Shown here: piece by piece, positions 1 through 10,190 of the stretch
Numbering within the stretch: the stretch's first letter is position 1
Layout: each line of letters starts with the position of its first letter
Assembly: GCA_020631735.1 (NCBI GenBank)
Contig: CM036188.1
Location: forward strand, 17,278,214-17,342,213
Direction: 5' to 3'
DNA length: 64,000 nt
Source of the DNA: Saccharum officinarum
Lineage: Eukaryota > Streptophyta > Magnoliopsida > Poales > Poaceae
Made by a program: the position numbers and the translations under genes
The notes under the pieces: generated by a model
Told to the model about the DNA's origin: nothing
The model's database searches: none
Seen by the model: only the letters and a program-made list of their open reading frames with translations

Positions 1-2112
1 CTCTGTGTTGGAGAAGACAGATTCTGGAACTTGTGAAGTTTAACATGGAAAACTTAGGAGTTTGGAGTTGAGGTCTGAAAATGAATTGTAGTGCATTTCT
101 TAGGCTTTCCAGATTGTCTTAGATCATATCTTTTGAAATTGTAAATCTTCAGTTGTGATAAAAACAAGTAGCTGCTGTCCAGAATGCTTACTGTGGTGTT
201 TTGCTGATTTATATGGTGTAATATCCTAAGACATGCTACTTTTGTAATTGTTAGGTGTTAGGGCCTTAACTGAGGATGAGCAGCTTTATCTTAGGTTAAG
301 TAGATTAGGTGAGTACTTCTCTACTAGAGAAGAGATTTGCACGTACTAGTAAAATAACTTGAATAGAGTATTTTATTCTGAAATGCATTTCATTCCGAGC
401 ATGTTGCACCCATTTATGCATCCATTATATTTATTGTGCATTCATGCAATAGGTGCACCGGAGGGGGTAACACTCCTCGAGTTCGAACAAGCGATACCGG
501 AGGAGGTGCTGAGTCAACCGGAGGAATTAGCAGAAGAACCCAACGTCGGGGAAGCTCCGTCAGAAGATCTACCCGAGTGCCCTGACCACCGGCCTTCAAC
601 TTTTCTGAAAGGCAAGCCCCGGTGCATGCTGAACCATCGTTTTATAAATTAATCTTGAGTACTTTTAATTGTTTACTGCATTAAGTGGTAGGAGTTATAT
701 GAAAACACTTGTTGCATTATACATGTCCTTGTCCAGATATCGTACTTAATCCTATATTAGGTTTAGGCACGTGTCAATGCTTAGCCCTGCTTAGTACGGT
801 AGAAGTCGGGTGATTTCCGGTCATCCGCGAGATATAGGGCTGGGTCGCGAGTGGCTTATGGCTATCGTGATGGAACCATGCTTTAAAATGAAGTTGAGAC
901 CGGGCGGGAGTTCGATGGTACAGCCGCAAGACACTTCACGTCTTGGGTGTGGAGCCATGCCCGTCTGAGTCGTTTAAGGACCGATTCGCTGTACGTCCTT
1001 GAGTCATGTTGAACGCAGTCTAACACTTAGTTGGCCGGATAAGTCGTTCCGACCGCGAAGCCGAGTAATGTGGTTCAGGCCGGGAATCGAATGGTAGGTT
1101 GCTTCTTGGAGGAGAGAAAGGATGTGCTTGGGGACATTGGCGTGAGACCAAGGGGGGGTTAGAGTCCCTATCACCTGGCAGAGTGTCGCCCTTGGGGTCG
1201 CGACATTATTCGGACCCGCGATTCCTGAATCATATGAAACGGTGGCCTGTGCGACCCTGGCAGGGGTCTGCACGGTGAGTGTTAGAAATACCCCTCCAGC
1301 TGGATAGGAATTCGATTCGAATCGCCGTCGCTCCCGGTTAGTGAGCACTTGACTTGAGCAGCGGCAACGTAGAACTCATTAAATGAACTGGTGGTTAAGG
1401 GAATGATACAATGTTGCCATAATGATATACCTGCTATGGATATAATAATCATGTTGTTTGATTATAATCAAGTGTATGTTTAGTACAGGTGCTAAGATAG
1501 ATGACAGGTAAATGCTAAAAATACTGCTAGTACAGGTGACAAGAGTTTAAATTACTTATGCCTTTATGCAAAATGTTATATCAGCTAGCCTCTTGTGTAA
1601 GCCTTGCATAATCCTTGGTGTCACTTTATTTCTGGTTTCCGACGGGTAAGTCTAGCTGAGTACATTCCAGTACTCAGGGTTTATTCCCTCCTGTTGCAGA
1701 TGACATGCTTTATCAGGGATTCTGCAAGACGTGTCTCCACCCTGCGGGTGATGATGACTAGGTCACTTGGGCGTGATCATCTTTATGTACTTTCCTCATG
1801 CTTTTGCGGGTTGTCGATCATCCAGACTGGCAGTATTTAATTAACTAGTGTGAGTTATGCTTCCGCTACTTTCAAACTTGGTTTGTAATAATTGCTACTC
1901 CGTTTGTGTAAACTTATTTCAGCACTATTTGTGAAATGTAACGTATGATGTTGTATGTTGAATGATGCGATCCTGGTTGTAAGCAGTTTGGTTTGAAATC
2001 CTTCGTGATTTCGATTGACTACCGGGATTATATGGGCTCAAGTTCGAAAATTTGAGCGCTTCGGCGCTTGTTTTTGTACTTGTGCTCTTATAATTTGGTC
2101 GGTTCTGTTACA
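1..2112 (+). repeat. E1 5' LTR, 3' part
   Basis: Base 1 corresponds to base 16206 of the 3' LTR, and the two run together to the terminal GTTACA at 2112. Differences noticed: A/G near 139, A/C near 723 and a seven- versus six-G run near 1150. The LTR ends in CA and is followed by GC and the primer site. It carries a short open frame (359-652) also present in the other LTR, which I do not regard as a proven gene. Confidence 0.95.
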
Positions 2113-2114
2113 GC

Positions 2115-2126
2115 TGGTATCGGAGC
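2115..2126 (+). promoter_or_regulatory. E1 primer-binding site (initiator tRNA-Met)
   Basis: TGGTATCGGAGC lies two bases after the LTR end. It matches the standard plant site TGGTATCAGAGC, complementary to the 3' end of initiator tRNA-Met, with one A-to-G change. It fixes the plus orientation and the LTR boundary. Confidence 0.93.
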
Positions 2127-2887
2127 ATAATTCAACATTAAACACATCTTACGGGTAATTAAAAACAAAAAGTATTTGTTTGCGAAAAGGGTTAAACTCT
2201 AAAAATTATTTTATAGGTATGCCAGTGATCACAACCCTTAGCCCAAATAAGGACTCTTAGGTGGCTTATTATAAAGACTAACTTGGGGGCCTTGTTTGTT
2301 TCTGTTTCGTCGTCCATACGGCGTGAAATTGTATGGATGCCATCCCCTTGGGTGGTAATGTATGGATCAATTACCTCGACGCTCTGGTAAGTGTGAGTTG
2401 TGAGAGCATGATCGTCCAACCGGCGGTCTAGGGGAGAGTAGTTTTGGTGACTTGCATACTTGCGTGTTTAAACCATGTAATTATGTAAGCACTTAATTGT
2501 GGGAACATTATTACCGGGTAGCTTTGATACTGAAGTATATACATCTGGGGATGTGTATATGGAAAGTATTTAATTTACTGCTTTCTTGTGTGCATATATT
2601 GGGAATTGTTGGGCTGCAATGAAATTTTCTGCAGGTACACTAACAGCGTAACGAGTAGACCGATAGTTTCGCTTATATGAGAGAACGTATGTATGCCACC
2701 GCCTAGCGTTAGAACTTTAGGTTTCTACTAAGGTGAGAGGGCGTACGGAACGTGCATGCATCATGTTTAATTATATCATACATATCATTTACTCCCTCCT
2801 TAAAAATTTCTGTACTCCCGACTAAAGTAAATTTCGTATCCCTTAAATGATCCTCACTTTAAGCCGTATCTTATCTTGTTGCTACAG
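2127..2887 (+). other. E1 untranslated leader with a splice-donor-like site
   Basis: No coding potential is seen here. A good plant donor-like sequence, CTCTG/GTAAGTG, puts GT at 2387-2388. The leader ends in a pyrimidine-rich tract and TTGCTACAG directly before the ORF0 ATG, which looks like a 3' splice site. Removal of 2387-2887 would join the leader to the ORF0 start codon; this is inference. Confidence 0.5.
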
Positions 2888-3490
2888 ATGGCACGTACCA
2901 AGAGGACCGCTCGTAAGTCCACTGGGGGCAGGGCACCGCGTCACCAGCTCGCTCCACGTGAGCCCCGCCCTGAGCCTACTGAGGTGGAAAGGCTGAGGGC
3001 AGAGCTGGCAGAGGTGACTGCTGCTAGGGATGCAGCACGGCGACAACTGGAACAAGTGATTCATGATCGTGATCAAGAAACGCTTGCAGTCCAGAGGTTG
3101 ACAGTGGCAAACCGCAACTGTCAACGCATGTTAGTCCGTGTGATGGAACAGAGGGATGAAGCCTGGCACGAGGAGAACGTTCTGAGAGCTCGTCAGTTTG
3201 AGCTCGAGCAACAGTTGGAGAATGCTGAAGAATACAATGATAATCTTCATGAAGAAGTGCACCGCTTGAACAACGAGCTTAATCCCCTGCTGCCTCAAAA
3301 CAACAACGCCGATGAGGACATGGGTTCAGGAATCTTCATGGCTGAGGATGATGATGAAGTGGAGGTTGATGGACCACAGGATGCCCCACCTGCAGAAGCA
3401 CCAGAAGAAGAAGAAGACGAGGAGTTAGAGCCTGTCAGTGATGAGGACGGCGGGGAGATCCTTGACACTGACTCAGAGGATGATGCTTAG
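2888..3490 (+). CDS. ORF0: histone H3 tail-like, coiled-coil, acidic-tail protein upstream of gag
   Basis: 200 codons, ATG 2888 to TAG 3490. After Met the protein begins [20 protein letters not shown], against [20 protein letters not shown] in canonical histone H3: 17 of 20 identical, with A21 also matching. H3 positions R2, K4, R8, K9, S10, T11 and R17 are kept; Q5, K14 and K18 are changed to R, R and H. Because the second residue is Ala, Met removal should expose a free N-terminal ARTK as in H3. Residues about 33-132 are a heptad-rich coiled coil (many E, L, R and Q). Residues about 135-200 are extremely acidic, as in histone chaperones. There is no histone fold, so it is not a histone gene. 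It sits between primer site and gag and is preceded by an acceptor-like CAG. Function unknown; I infer a chromatin-directed role. Confidence 0.85.
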   Translation: [200 protein letters not shown]

Positions 3491-4148
3491 AGTAGTCATC
3501 ACGTGCCTTTAATGTTAGGATCGTCTTTTGTGCCCTCCCTGTGAAGGAGTGAGGCCTTGTAATAACTTGACTTTGGGATGTAAGGCTGAACCGTATGTTT
3601 CCTGAATGTAGTTTGAACCTGTTAATTTCGATCACAACTTGATGTCTTATTATGTTGCGTTCGATGATGGTGTCACAATTAGCACCCTTCGGTGCCGCGA
3701 CGAAACCGAGGGCCTCCTATGGCGCGCGACATAAGGCTGTGCTGCTTGGCACGCGCAGGTATCGAGGTGGCTAGTCATGATCCACCATGGAACTCTTCAT
3801 TGAGAAGTCTCTTTGTGGTCAGTTTGAAGTAGCCTTTCACAGTCAACTAAAAATCTTGAGATCGAATCCAAGTACCGTGCAAAAGGTCAAAAATCACGTA
3901 GATAGCAACGTAAACGGTCCGGTAACCGTGTGCTCCCTGTGAGTAAGCCTTCATCAAAGAGCATCTTGTTGGATTACCAAGTATGATCTCGTCAAATGAT
4001 GCGCTTGAATGGATTGTGCGGTTGTGGTGAATTATTGTGCCTTAATTATTATGAGAAGTCTATTTCATGAAGTCAGTTTGACATATTTACAATAATTCAT
4101 CTACAAGTTTCCCACATCGTCAGTGCTCATTGGCTATGCATTTTGCAG
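3491..4148 (+). other. E1 spacer between ORF0 and gag
   Basis: No ORF is supported. The spacer ends CTATGCATTTTGCAG immediately before the gag ATG, a pyrimidine-containing acceptor-like sequence parallel to the one in front of ORF0. The same sequence recurs at 8490-9137 after the assembly gap with scattered one-base differences. Confidence 0.6.
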
Positions 4149-5200
4149 ATGTCGTACAATCTACGTCGGGGTCGTGGAAATGAGGAGGAGGAACAGCCAC
4201 CCCCTCCGCCACCACCCACTCCGGCCGAGTTGATGCAGACAGTGGTCGAAGGGCAGCGCATGTTGGCGGATGCTATGCGCCAGCTGGCTAACCGGGAGGC
4301 TCGTCCTGGCCGCCAGGGCCCAGAGCCAAATCAGTACAGTGATTTCAAGGACTTTCTGGATACTAAGCCCCGCTCTTCAAGGAAGCGGAAGAACCACTGC
4401 AAGCTGATGAGTGGTTAAATACTATTGAGCAAAAGTTTCGTCTGCTTCGCCTGACTGATGAGTTAAAGACTGAATATGCTTCTCACCAGTTGCATGGTCC
4501 AGCGGGTATTTGGTGGAGCCACTATCGTTCCACACTGCCTGCCAATGTCCCGATTGCTTGGGATCAGTTTAAGGCGGCATTCCGGGGAAATTATATTCCT
4601 CCAGGTCTTATGGCAATCAAGCACACAGAGTTTATGAGGCTGTCGCAAGGAAACAAAAGCCTGACTGAATACTTGCAGTCCTTCAACAACCTGGCAAGGT
4701 ATGCCACTGAGTTTGTGGATACCGATGCCAAAAAGATTGCTAGCTTCAAAAGGGGCCTCGGCCCAAAACTGATGAAAACAATGGGCACTAGCAAATGCAC
4801 TACTTTCAATGATTTCATCAGCGATGCTCTAACTCAAGAGAACAACAATGCTATCTATTCTGCTTCTAAGAGCCGCAAGAGGGCCATTGAGGCGAGTGCT
4901 TCACAGTCTCGAGCTCAGCTGCCCCGAGAGCTCCTCCTCGCCCTCCTGCCACAAATGCTAAGTTCCGTCCGCCGCAGAAGAAGCCTGCTGCAAAACTGGG
5001 TTTCGTAAGGCATATACAGTGGCTCTGCCAAAGAGTAATGCGGGCCAAGGCAGCTCCAGTGTTCCTCCTAGCAATATGCCTTGCTGGAACTGTAACAAGC
5101 CAGGCCATTGGTCCAGGAATTGTCCGTACCCGAAGAAAAATGTCAACCAAGGTAGTCGTCAGGGACACGCCCATTATAACAGCATTGAGGAAATTCCATC
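4149..5200 (+). pseudogene. gag: gag, E1 internal copy 1 (frame broken)
   Basis: Starts at ATG 4149, just after TTTTGCAG. The N-terminus is MSYNLRRGRG followed by a Glu/Pro-rich stretch. The capsid-like core (residues like LHGPAGIWWSHYRS, FKAAFRGNYIPP, SLTEYLQSFNNLARYA) lies in a second frame from about 4410 to 4930. A CCHC zinc knuckle (CX2CX4HX4C, CWNCNKPGHWSRNC) is at about 5082-5123. Frame changes occur near 4370, where one C of a C run is missing (shared with copy 2), and near 4925. Gag packages element RNA into cytoplasmic particles. The breaks lie mostly in homopolymers, so consensus sequencing error is as likely as true decay. Confidence 0.85.
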
Positions 5201-8148
5201 TGGTGAGGTGGTCACCGCTGGTAAGTTTCTAGTTGACCAACACCCCGCAGTGGTACTTTTTGATTCAGGTGCTTCGCATTCCTTTATCAGTCCTAAGTTT
5301 GCATCTAAATTTGCACACAAGTTGCATACTGTTGAAGGTGTGGGTTATTGTATTAGCGCTGCAAGTGGGAATATTTCCACAAACAAAGTAGTGGGGAACC
5401 TTAAGTTTGAGATAGAAGGGCGAAGTTATTCGCTTGCCCTATTGGTTTTACCTGGTTTAGACATAGATGTTATCTTGGGCATGAATTGGATGAGTCAGAA
5501 TGGGTACTCATTGACACATCCGCTCGGGTAGTTATGCTCAGAGATCCTACAGATCAAAAAGGTTTTCTAGTACAACTTCCCAGAAAGGTTGAATTGTCGG
5601 GGGAAATTCATGCTGTGCAAGCAAAGGCGTTGGCTGAAATTCCAGTAGTAAATGAGTTTCCGGACGTTTTTCCCGATGATTTGCCGGGACTCCCTCCGGA
5701 TCGGGATGTGGAGTTTAAAATCGAGTTGTTGCCTGGCACCGCACCATCTCTAGGAGACCCTATAGGATGCCTCCAAATGAACTAGCTGAACTTAAGGTGC
5801 AATTGAATGAACTTTTGAAGAAAGGGTTGATTCGTCCCAGTTCATCGCCGTGGGGATGTCCTGCTATCTTTGTAAAGAAGAAGGATCAGTCGTTGCGGAT
5901 GTGCGTAGATTATAGACCTCTCAATGCAGTCACTGTCAAAAATAAGTACCCTCTACCGCGAATCGACATCTTGTTCGATCAGTTGTCTAAAGCTAAAGTT
6001 TTCTCCAAGATCGATCTAAGATCGGGCTACCATCAAATTAAAATTCGCCCGGAAGATGTTCCAAAGACAGCCTTTTCTACCAGATACGGTCTTTATGAGT
6101 ATCTTGTTATGTCTTTCGGCTTGACAAATGCCCCGCACACTTCATGTACTTGATGAATTCGGTGTTTATGCCTGAATTGGACAAGTTTGTGTGGTATTTA
6201 TTGATGACATCTTGGTATATTCTGTGAATGAGGAGGATCACGCTGAACATCTGCGTATAGTCCTCACAAGACTGCGTGAACATCAACTATATGCAAAGTT
6301 CAGTAAGTGCGAATTCTGGCTTCGTGAAGTACTTTCCTTGGGCATGTGTTGTCCGATGGAGGAATTATGGTGGACCCCGCCAAGGTACAGGAAGTACTGA
6401 ACTGGAAGGCTCCTATCTCGGTTCACGAGGTCCGGAGTTTTCTTGGGTTGGCTGGCTATTATCGTCGCTTCATCCCGGATTTCTCCAAAATAGCCAAACC
6501 CATGACTCGGTTGCTGCAAAAAGACACCAGGTTTGTCTGGACTCCTGAGTGTGATGCGGCTTTTCACCAACTGCGAACCCTCCTAACCTCAGCTCCGGTT
6601 TTGGCACAACCGAATATCGAGAAACCATTTGATGTTTATTGTGATGCCTCAGGCATAGGTTTGGGAGGCGTTTTGATGCAGGAAGGCCGAGTAATTGCAT
6701 ATACCTCGCGACAACTTCGGAAGCATGAGGTGAATTATCCAACGCATGACTTAGAACTGGCTGGCTGCAGTTGTTCATGCTTTGAAAGTATGGCGGCATT
6801 ATCTGCTGGGAAATGTCTGCAATATCTACACCGATCATAAAAGCCTCAAATACATCTTCACTCAACCCGAGCTAAATATGCGTCAGAGAAGATGGCTCGA
6901 GTTGATTAAAGATTATAATCTTCAAGTACACTATCACCCAGGCAAGGCAAATGTGGTTGCGGACGCTTTAAGCCGTAAGTCTCATTGCCATTTCTTAATT
7001 GAAACTGATTTTTACCAATCTCGCCTGTTACATCCGGCAGTCCTGTACAACATCACTGTCAGTGGTACTCTCCGAAATAGAATCATTGAGCTCCAAAAGA
7101 CTGACACGGGTATCTTTCACATAAAACGGAAGATGAATGAAGAAGAGACTAAGCATTTCAGGTTAGATGACGAAGGTGTGCTGTGGTTTAAGGATAGGTT
7201 AGTGGTACCTAAGGACCGAGAGCTTAGAGTCAGATCCTGTCCGAAGCACATTCGTCCAAGTTGTCCATCCATCCGGGTAGTAATAAGATGTATTATGATT
7301 TGAAACCCCTTTATTGGTGGACCAAGATGCGGAAAGAGATAGCTGCATATGTTGCTAGATGTGACACCTGTTGCAGAGTTAAAGCTGTGCACATGAAAGC
7401 TGGGCTACTTCAGCCACTTCCATTCCAGGCTGGAAATGGAAGAGATAAGTATGGATTTCATTGTCGGTCTTCCTCCTACTGTCAAAAATCATAACTCTAT
7501 TTGGGTAATTGTTGATCGTTTGACCAAATCAGCTCACTTCATCCCAGTAGAGTGGACTATCGTCCACTGACTATGCTGAGTTGTACTTCAATCAGATAGT
7601 CCGGCTTCATGGGATACCTCGTACTATCGTTTTCTGATCGTGGTCCCCAGTTCACTGCTCGCTTTTGGGAGCATTTGCATCACCTTCTGGGAACCAAGTT
7701 AGTGAGAAGCTCTGCTTTATCACCCCCAGACATCGGGAAGACAGAACGAGTTAACCAAATTTGGAAGATCTGTTGCGAGCATGCGTCATTTCATCCAAGG
7801 GTTCTGGGAAAAATGGTTACCTTTAGCCGAATTCTCGTACAATAACAGTTATCAAGAGAGTATTAAGATGGCCCCATTCGAAGCTTTGTACGGTCGAAAG
7901 TGTCGAACTCCACTAAACTGGGTAGAAGCTGGGGAAAGAAGGTATTATGGCATTGATTTTGTCCAGGAAGCCGAGGAACAAGTCCGTACCATCCAAAAAC
8001 ACATGCTGCAGCACAAGCGAGACAGAAAAGCTATGCGGATCGTCGTAGAAAACCACTCGAATTTGAAGTTGGAGACTTCGTTTATTTGAAGTTTCTCCAA
8101 TGAAGAGTGTCCAACGTTTTGGTGTTAAGCGGAAACTTGCACCAAGAT
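5200..8148 (+). pseudogene. pol: pol (PR-RT-RNase H-INT), E1 internal copy 1, truncated by gap
   Basis: Retropepsin active site FDSGASHSF at about 5259-5285. Reverse transcriptase from about 5767, with [24 protein letters not shown] and the catalytic FIDDILVYS at about 6197. RNase H with VYCDASG near 6635 and TDHKSLKY near 6830, ending [17 protein letters not shown] near 6980. Integrase has a zinc-binding segment (CDTC near 7360) and core pieces [12 protein letters not shown] near 7450 and SDRGPQF near 7633. Many single-base indels break the frame, for example near 5503, 5757, 6136, 6194, 6345, 7230, 7425 and 7545. The sequence stops at the N gap inside the integrase C-terminal part; the chromodomain is seen only in copy 2. 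Confidence 0.88.
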
Positions 8149-8248
8149 NNNNNNNNNNNNNNNNNNNNNNNNNNNNNNNNNNNNNNNNNNNNNNNNNNNN
8201 NNNNNNNNNNNNNNNNNNNNNNNNNNNNNNNNNNNNNNNNNNNNNNNN
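8149..8248. other. Assembly gap (100 N) with duplicated flanks
   Basis: Exactly 100 N, a conventional unknown-size gap. The base after it (8249) corresponds to 3243, and the base before it (8148) to 13097. About 4.9 kb is therefore represented twice. The gap is best read as two overlapping contigs not merged rather than missing sequence. Confidence 0.9.
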
Positions 8249-8489
8249 ATCTTCATGAAGAAGTGCACGCCTGAACAACGAGCTTAATCCCTGCTGCCTC
8301 AAAACAAACAACGCGATGAGGACATGGGTTCGGGAATCTTCATGGCTGAGGATGAGATGAAGTGGAGGTGTGGACCACAGGATGCCCCACTGAAGAAAGA
8401 CAGAGAGAAGAAGAAGACGAGGAGTTAGAGCCTGTCAGTGATGAGGACGGGGGGAGATCCTTGACACTGACTCGGAGGATGATGCTTAG
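8249..8489 (+). pseudogene. ORF0 C-terminal fragment, E1 internal copy 2
   Basis: Matches 3243-3490, covering the end of the coiled coil and the acidic tail, with several one-base deletions (for example GATGATGATGAAG versus GATGAGATGAAG). The H3-like N-terminus is absent because the copy begins at the gap. I regard it as a lower-quality reading of the same gene. Confidence 0.8.
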
Positions 8490-9137
8490 AGTAGTCATCA
8501 CGTGCCTATAATGTTAGGATCGTCTTTTGTGCCCTCCTGTGAAGGAGTGAGGCCTTGTAATAACTTGATTTGGGATGTAAGGTTGAACCGTATGTTTCTG
8601 AATGTAGTTTGAACCTGTTAATTTTGATCACAACTTGATGTCTTATTATGTTGCGTTCGTGATGGTGTCACGATTAGCACCCTTCGGTGCCGCGACGAAA
8701 CGAGGGCTCCTATGGCGCGCGACATAAGGCTGTGCTGCTTGGCACGCGCAGGTATCGAGGTGGCTAGTCATGATCCACCATGGAACTCTTCATTGAGAAG
8801 TCTCTTTGTGGTCAGTTTGAAGTAGCCTTTCACAGTCAACTAAAAATCTTGAGATCGAATCAAGTACGTGCAAAGGTCAAAATCACGTAGATAGCAACGT
8901 AAACGGTCCGGTAACCGTGTGCTCCCCTGTGAGTAAGCCTTCATCAAAGAGCATCTTGTTGGATTACCAAGTATGATCTCGTCAAATGATGCCTTGAATG
9001 GATTGTGCGGTTGTGGTGAATTATTGTGCCTTAATTATTATGAGAAGTCTATTTCATGAAGTCAGTTTGACATATTTACAATAATTCATCTACAAGTTTC
9101 CCACATCGTCAGTGCTCATTGGCTATGCATTTTGCAG
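8490..9137 (+). other. E1 ORF0-gag spacer, copy 2
   Basis: Repeats 3491-4148 nearly base for base, including the TTTTGCAG before the gag ATG. No gene is seen. Confidence 0.75.
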
Positions 9138-10190
9138 ATGTCGTACAATCTTCGTCGGGGTCGTGAAATGAGGAGGAGGAACAGCCACCCCTCCGCCACA
9201 CCTACTCCGGCCGAGTTGATGCAGACAGTGGTCGAAGGGCAGCGCATGTTGGCGATGCTATGCGCAGCTGGCTAACCGGAGGCTCGTCCTGGCGCCAGGG
9301 CCCAGAGCCAAATCAATACAGTGATTTCAAGGACTTTCTGGATACTAAGCCCCGCTCTTCAAGGAAGCGGAAGAACCACTGCAAGCTGATGAGTGGTTAA
9401 ATACTATTGAGCAAAAGTTTCGTCTGCTCGCCTGACTGATGAGTTAAAGACTGAATATGCTTCTCACCAGTTGCATGGTCCAGCGGGTATTTGGTGGAGC
9501 CACTATCGTTCCACACTGCTGCCAATGTCCCGATTGCTTGGGATCAGTTTAAGGCGGCATTCCGGGGAAATTATATTCCTCCAGGTCTTATGGCAATCAA
9601 GCACACAGAGTTTATGAGGCTGTCGCAAGGAAACAAAAGCCTGACTGAATACTTGCAGTCTTCAACAACCTGGCAAGGTATGCCACTGAGTTTGTGGATA
9701 CCGATGCAAAAAGATTGCTAGCTTCAAAAGGGGCCTCGCCAAAACTGATGAAAACAATGGGCACTAGCAAATGTACTACTTTCAATGATTTCATCAGCGA
9801 TGCTCTGACCCAGGAGAACAACAATGCTATCTATTCTGGCTTCTAAGAGCCGCAAAGGGCCATTGAGGCGAGTGCTTCAGTCTCGAGCTCAGCTGCCGAG
9901 CTCCTCCTCGCCCTCCTGCTCAAATACTAAGTTCCGTCCGCCGCAGAAGAAGCCTGCTGCAAAAACTGGGTTTCGTAAGGCATATACAGTGGCTCTGCCA
10001 AAGAGTAATGCGGGCCAAGCAGCTCCAGTGTTCCTCCTAGCAATATGCCTTGCTGGAACTGTAACAAGCCAGGCCATTGGTCCAGGAATTGTCCTTACCA
10101 AGAAAAATGTCAACCAAGGTAGTCGTCAGGGACACGCCCATTATAACAGCATTGAGGAAATTCCATCTGGTGAGGTGGTCACCGCTGGTA
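9138..10190 (+). pseudogene. gag: gag, E1 internal copy 2 (frame broken)
   Basis: Same protein as at 4149: capsid-like core about 9410-9830 and CCHC knuckle about 10045-10090. It has more one-base losses than copy 1, several of them where copy 1 is in frame (for example near 9166, 9195, 9255 and 9660). It shares with copy 1 the missing C near 9352. This mix of shared and private homopolymer errors is typical of two consensus versions of one locus. Confidence 0.82.

Noticed and set aside
2115..2126. tRNA gene
   Set aside because: Only a 12-base primer site complementary to tRNA-Met; no cloverleaf.
2888..3490. A captured histone H3 gene
   Set aside because: Only the first about 21 residues resemble H3; the histone fold is absent and replaced by a coiled coil and acidic tail. 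The ORF sits in a fixed place in the element, and E6 has a homologue.
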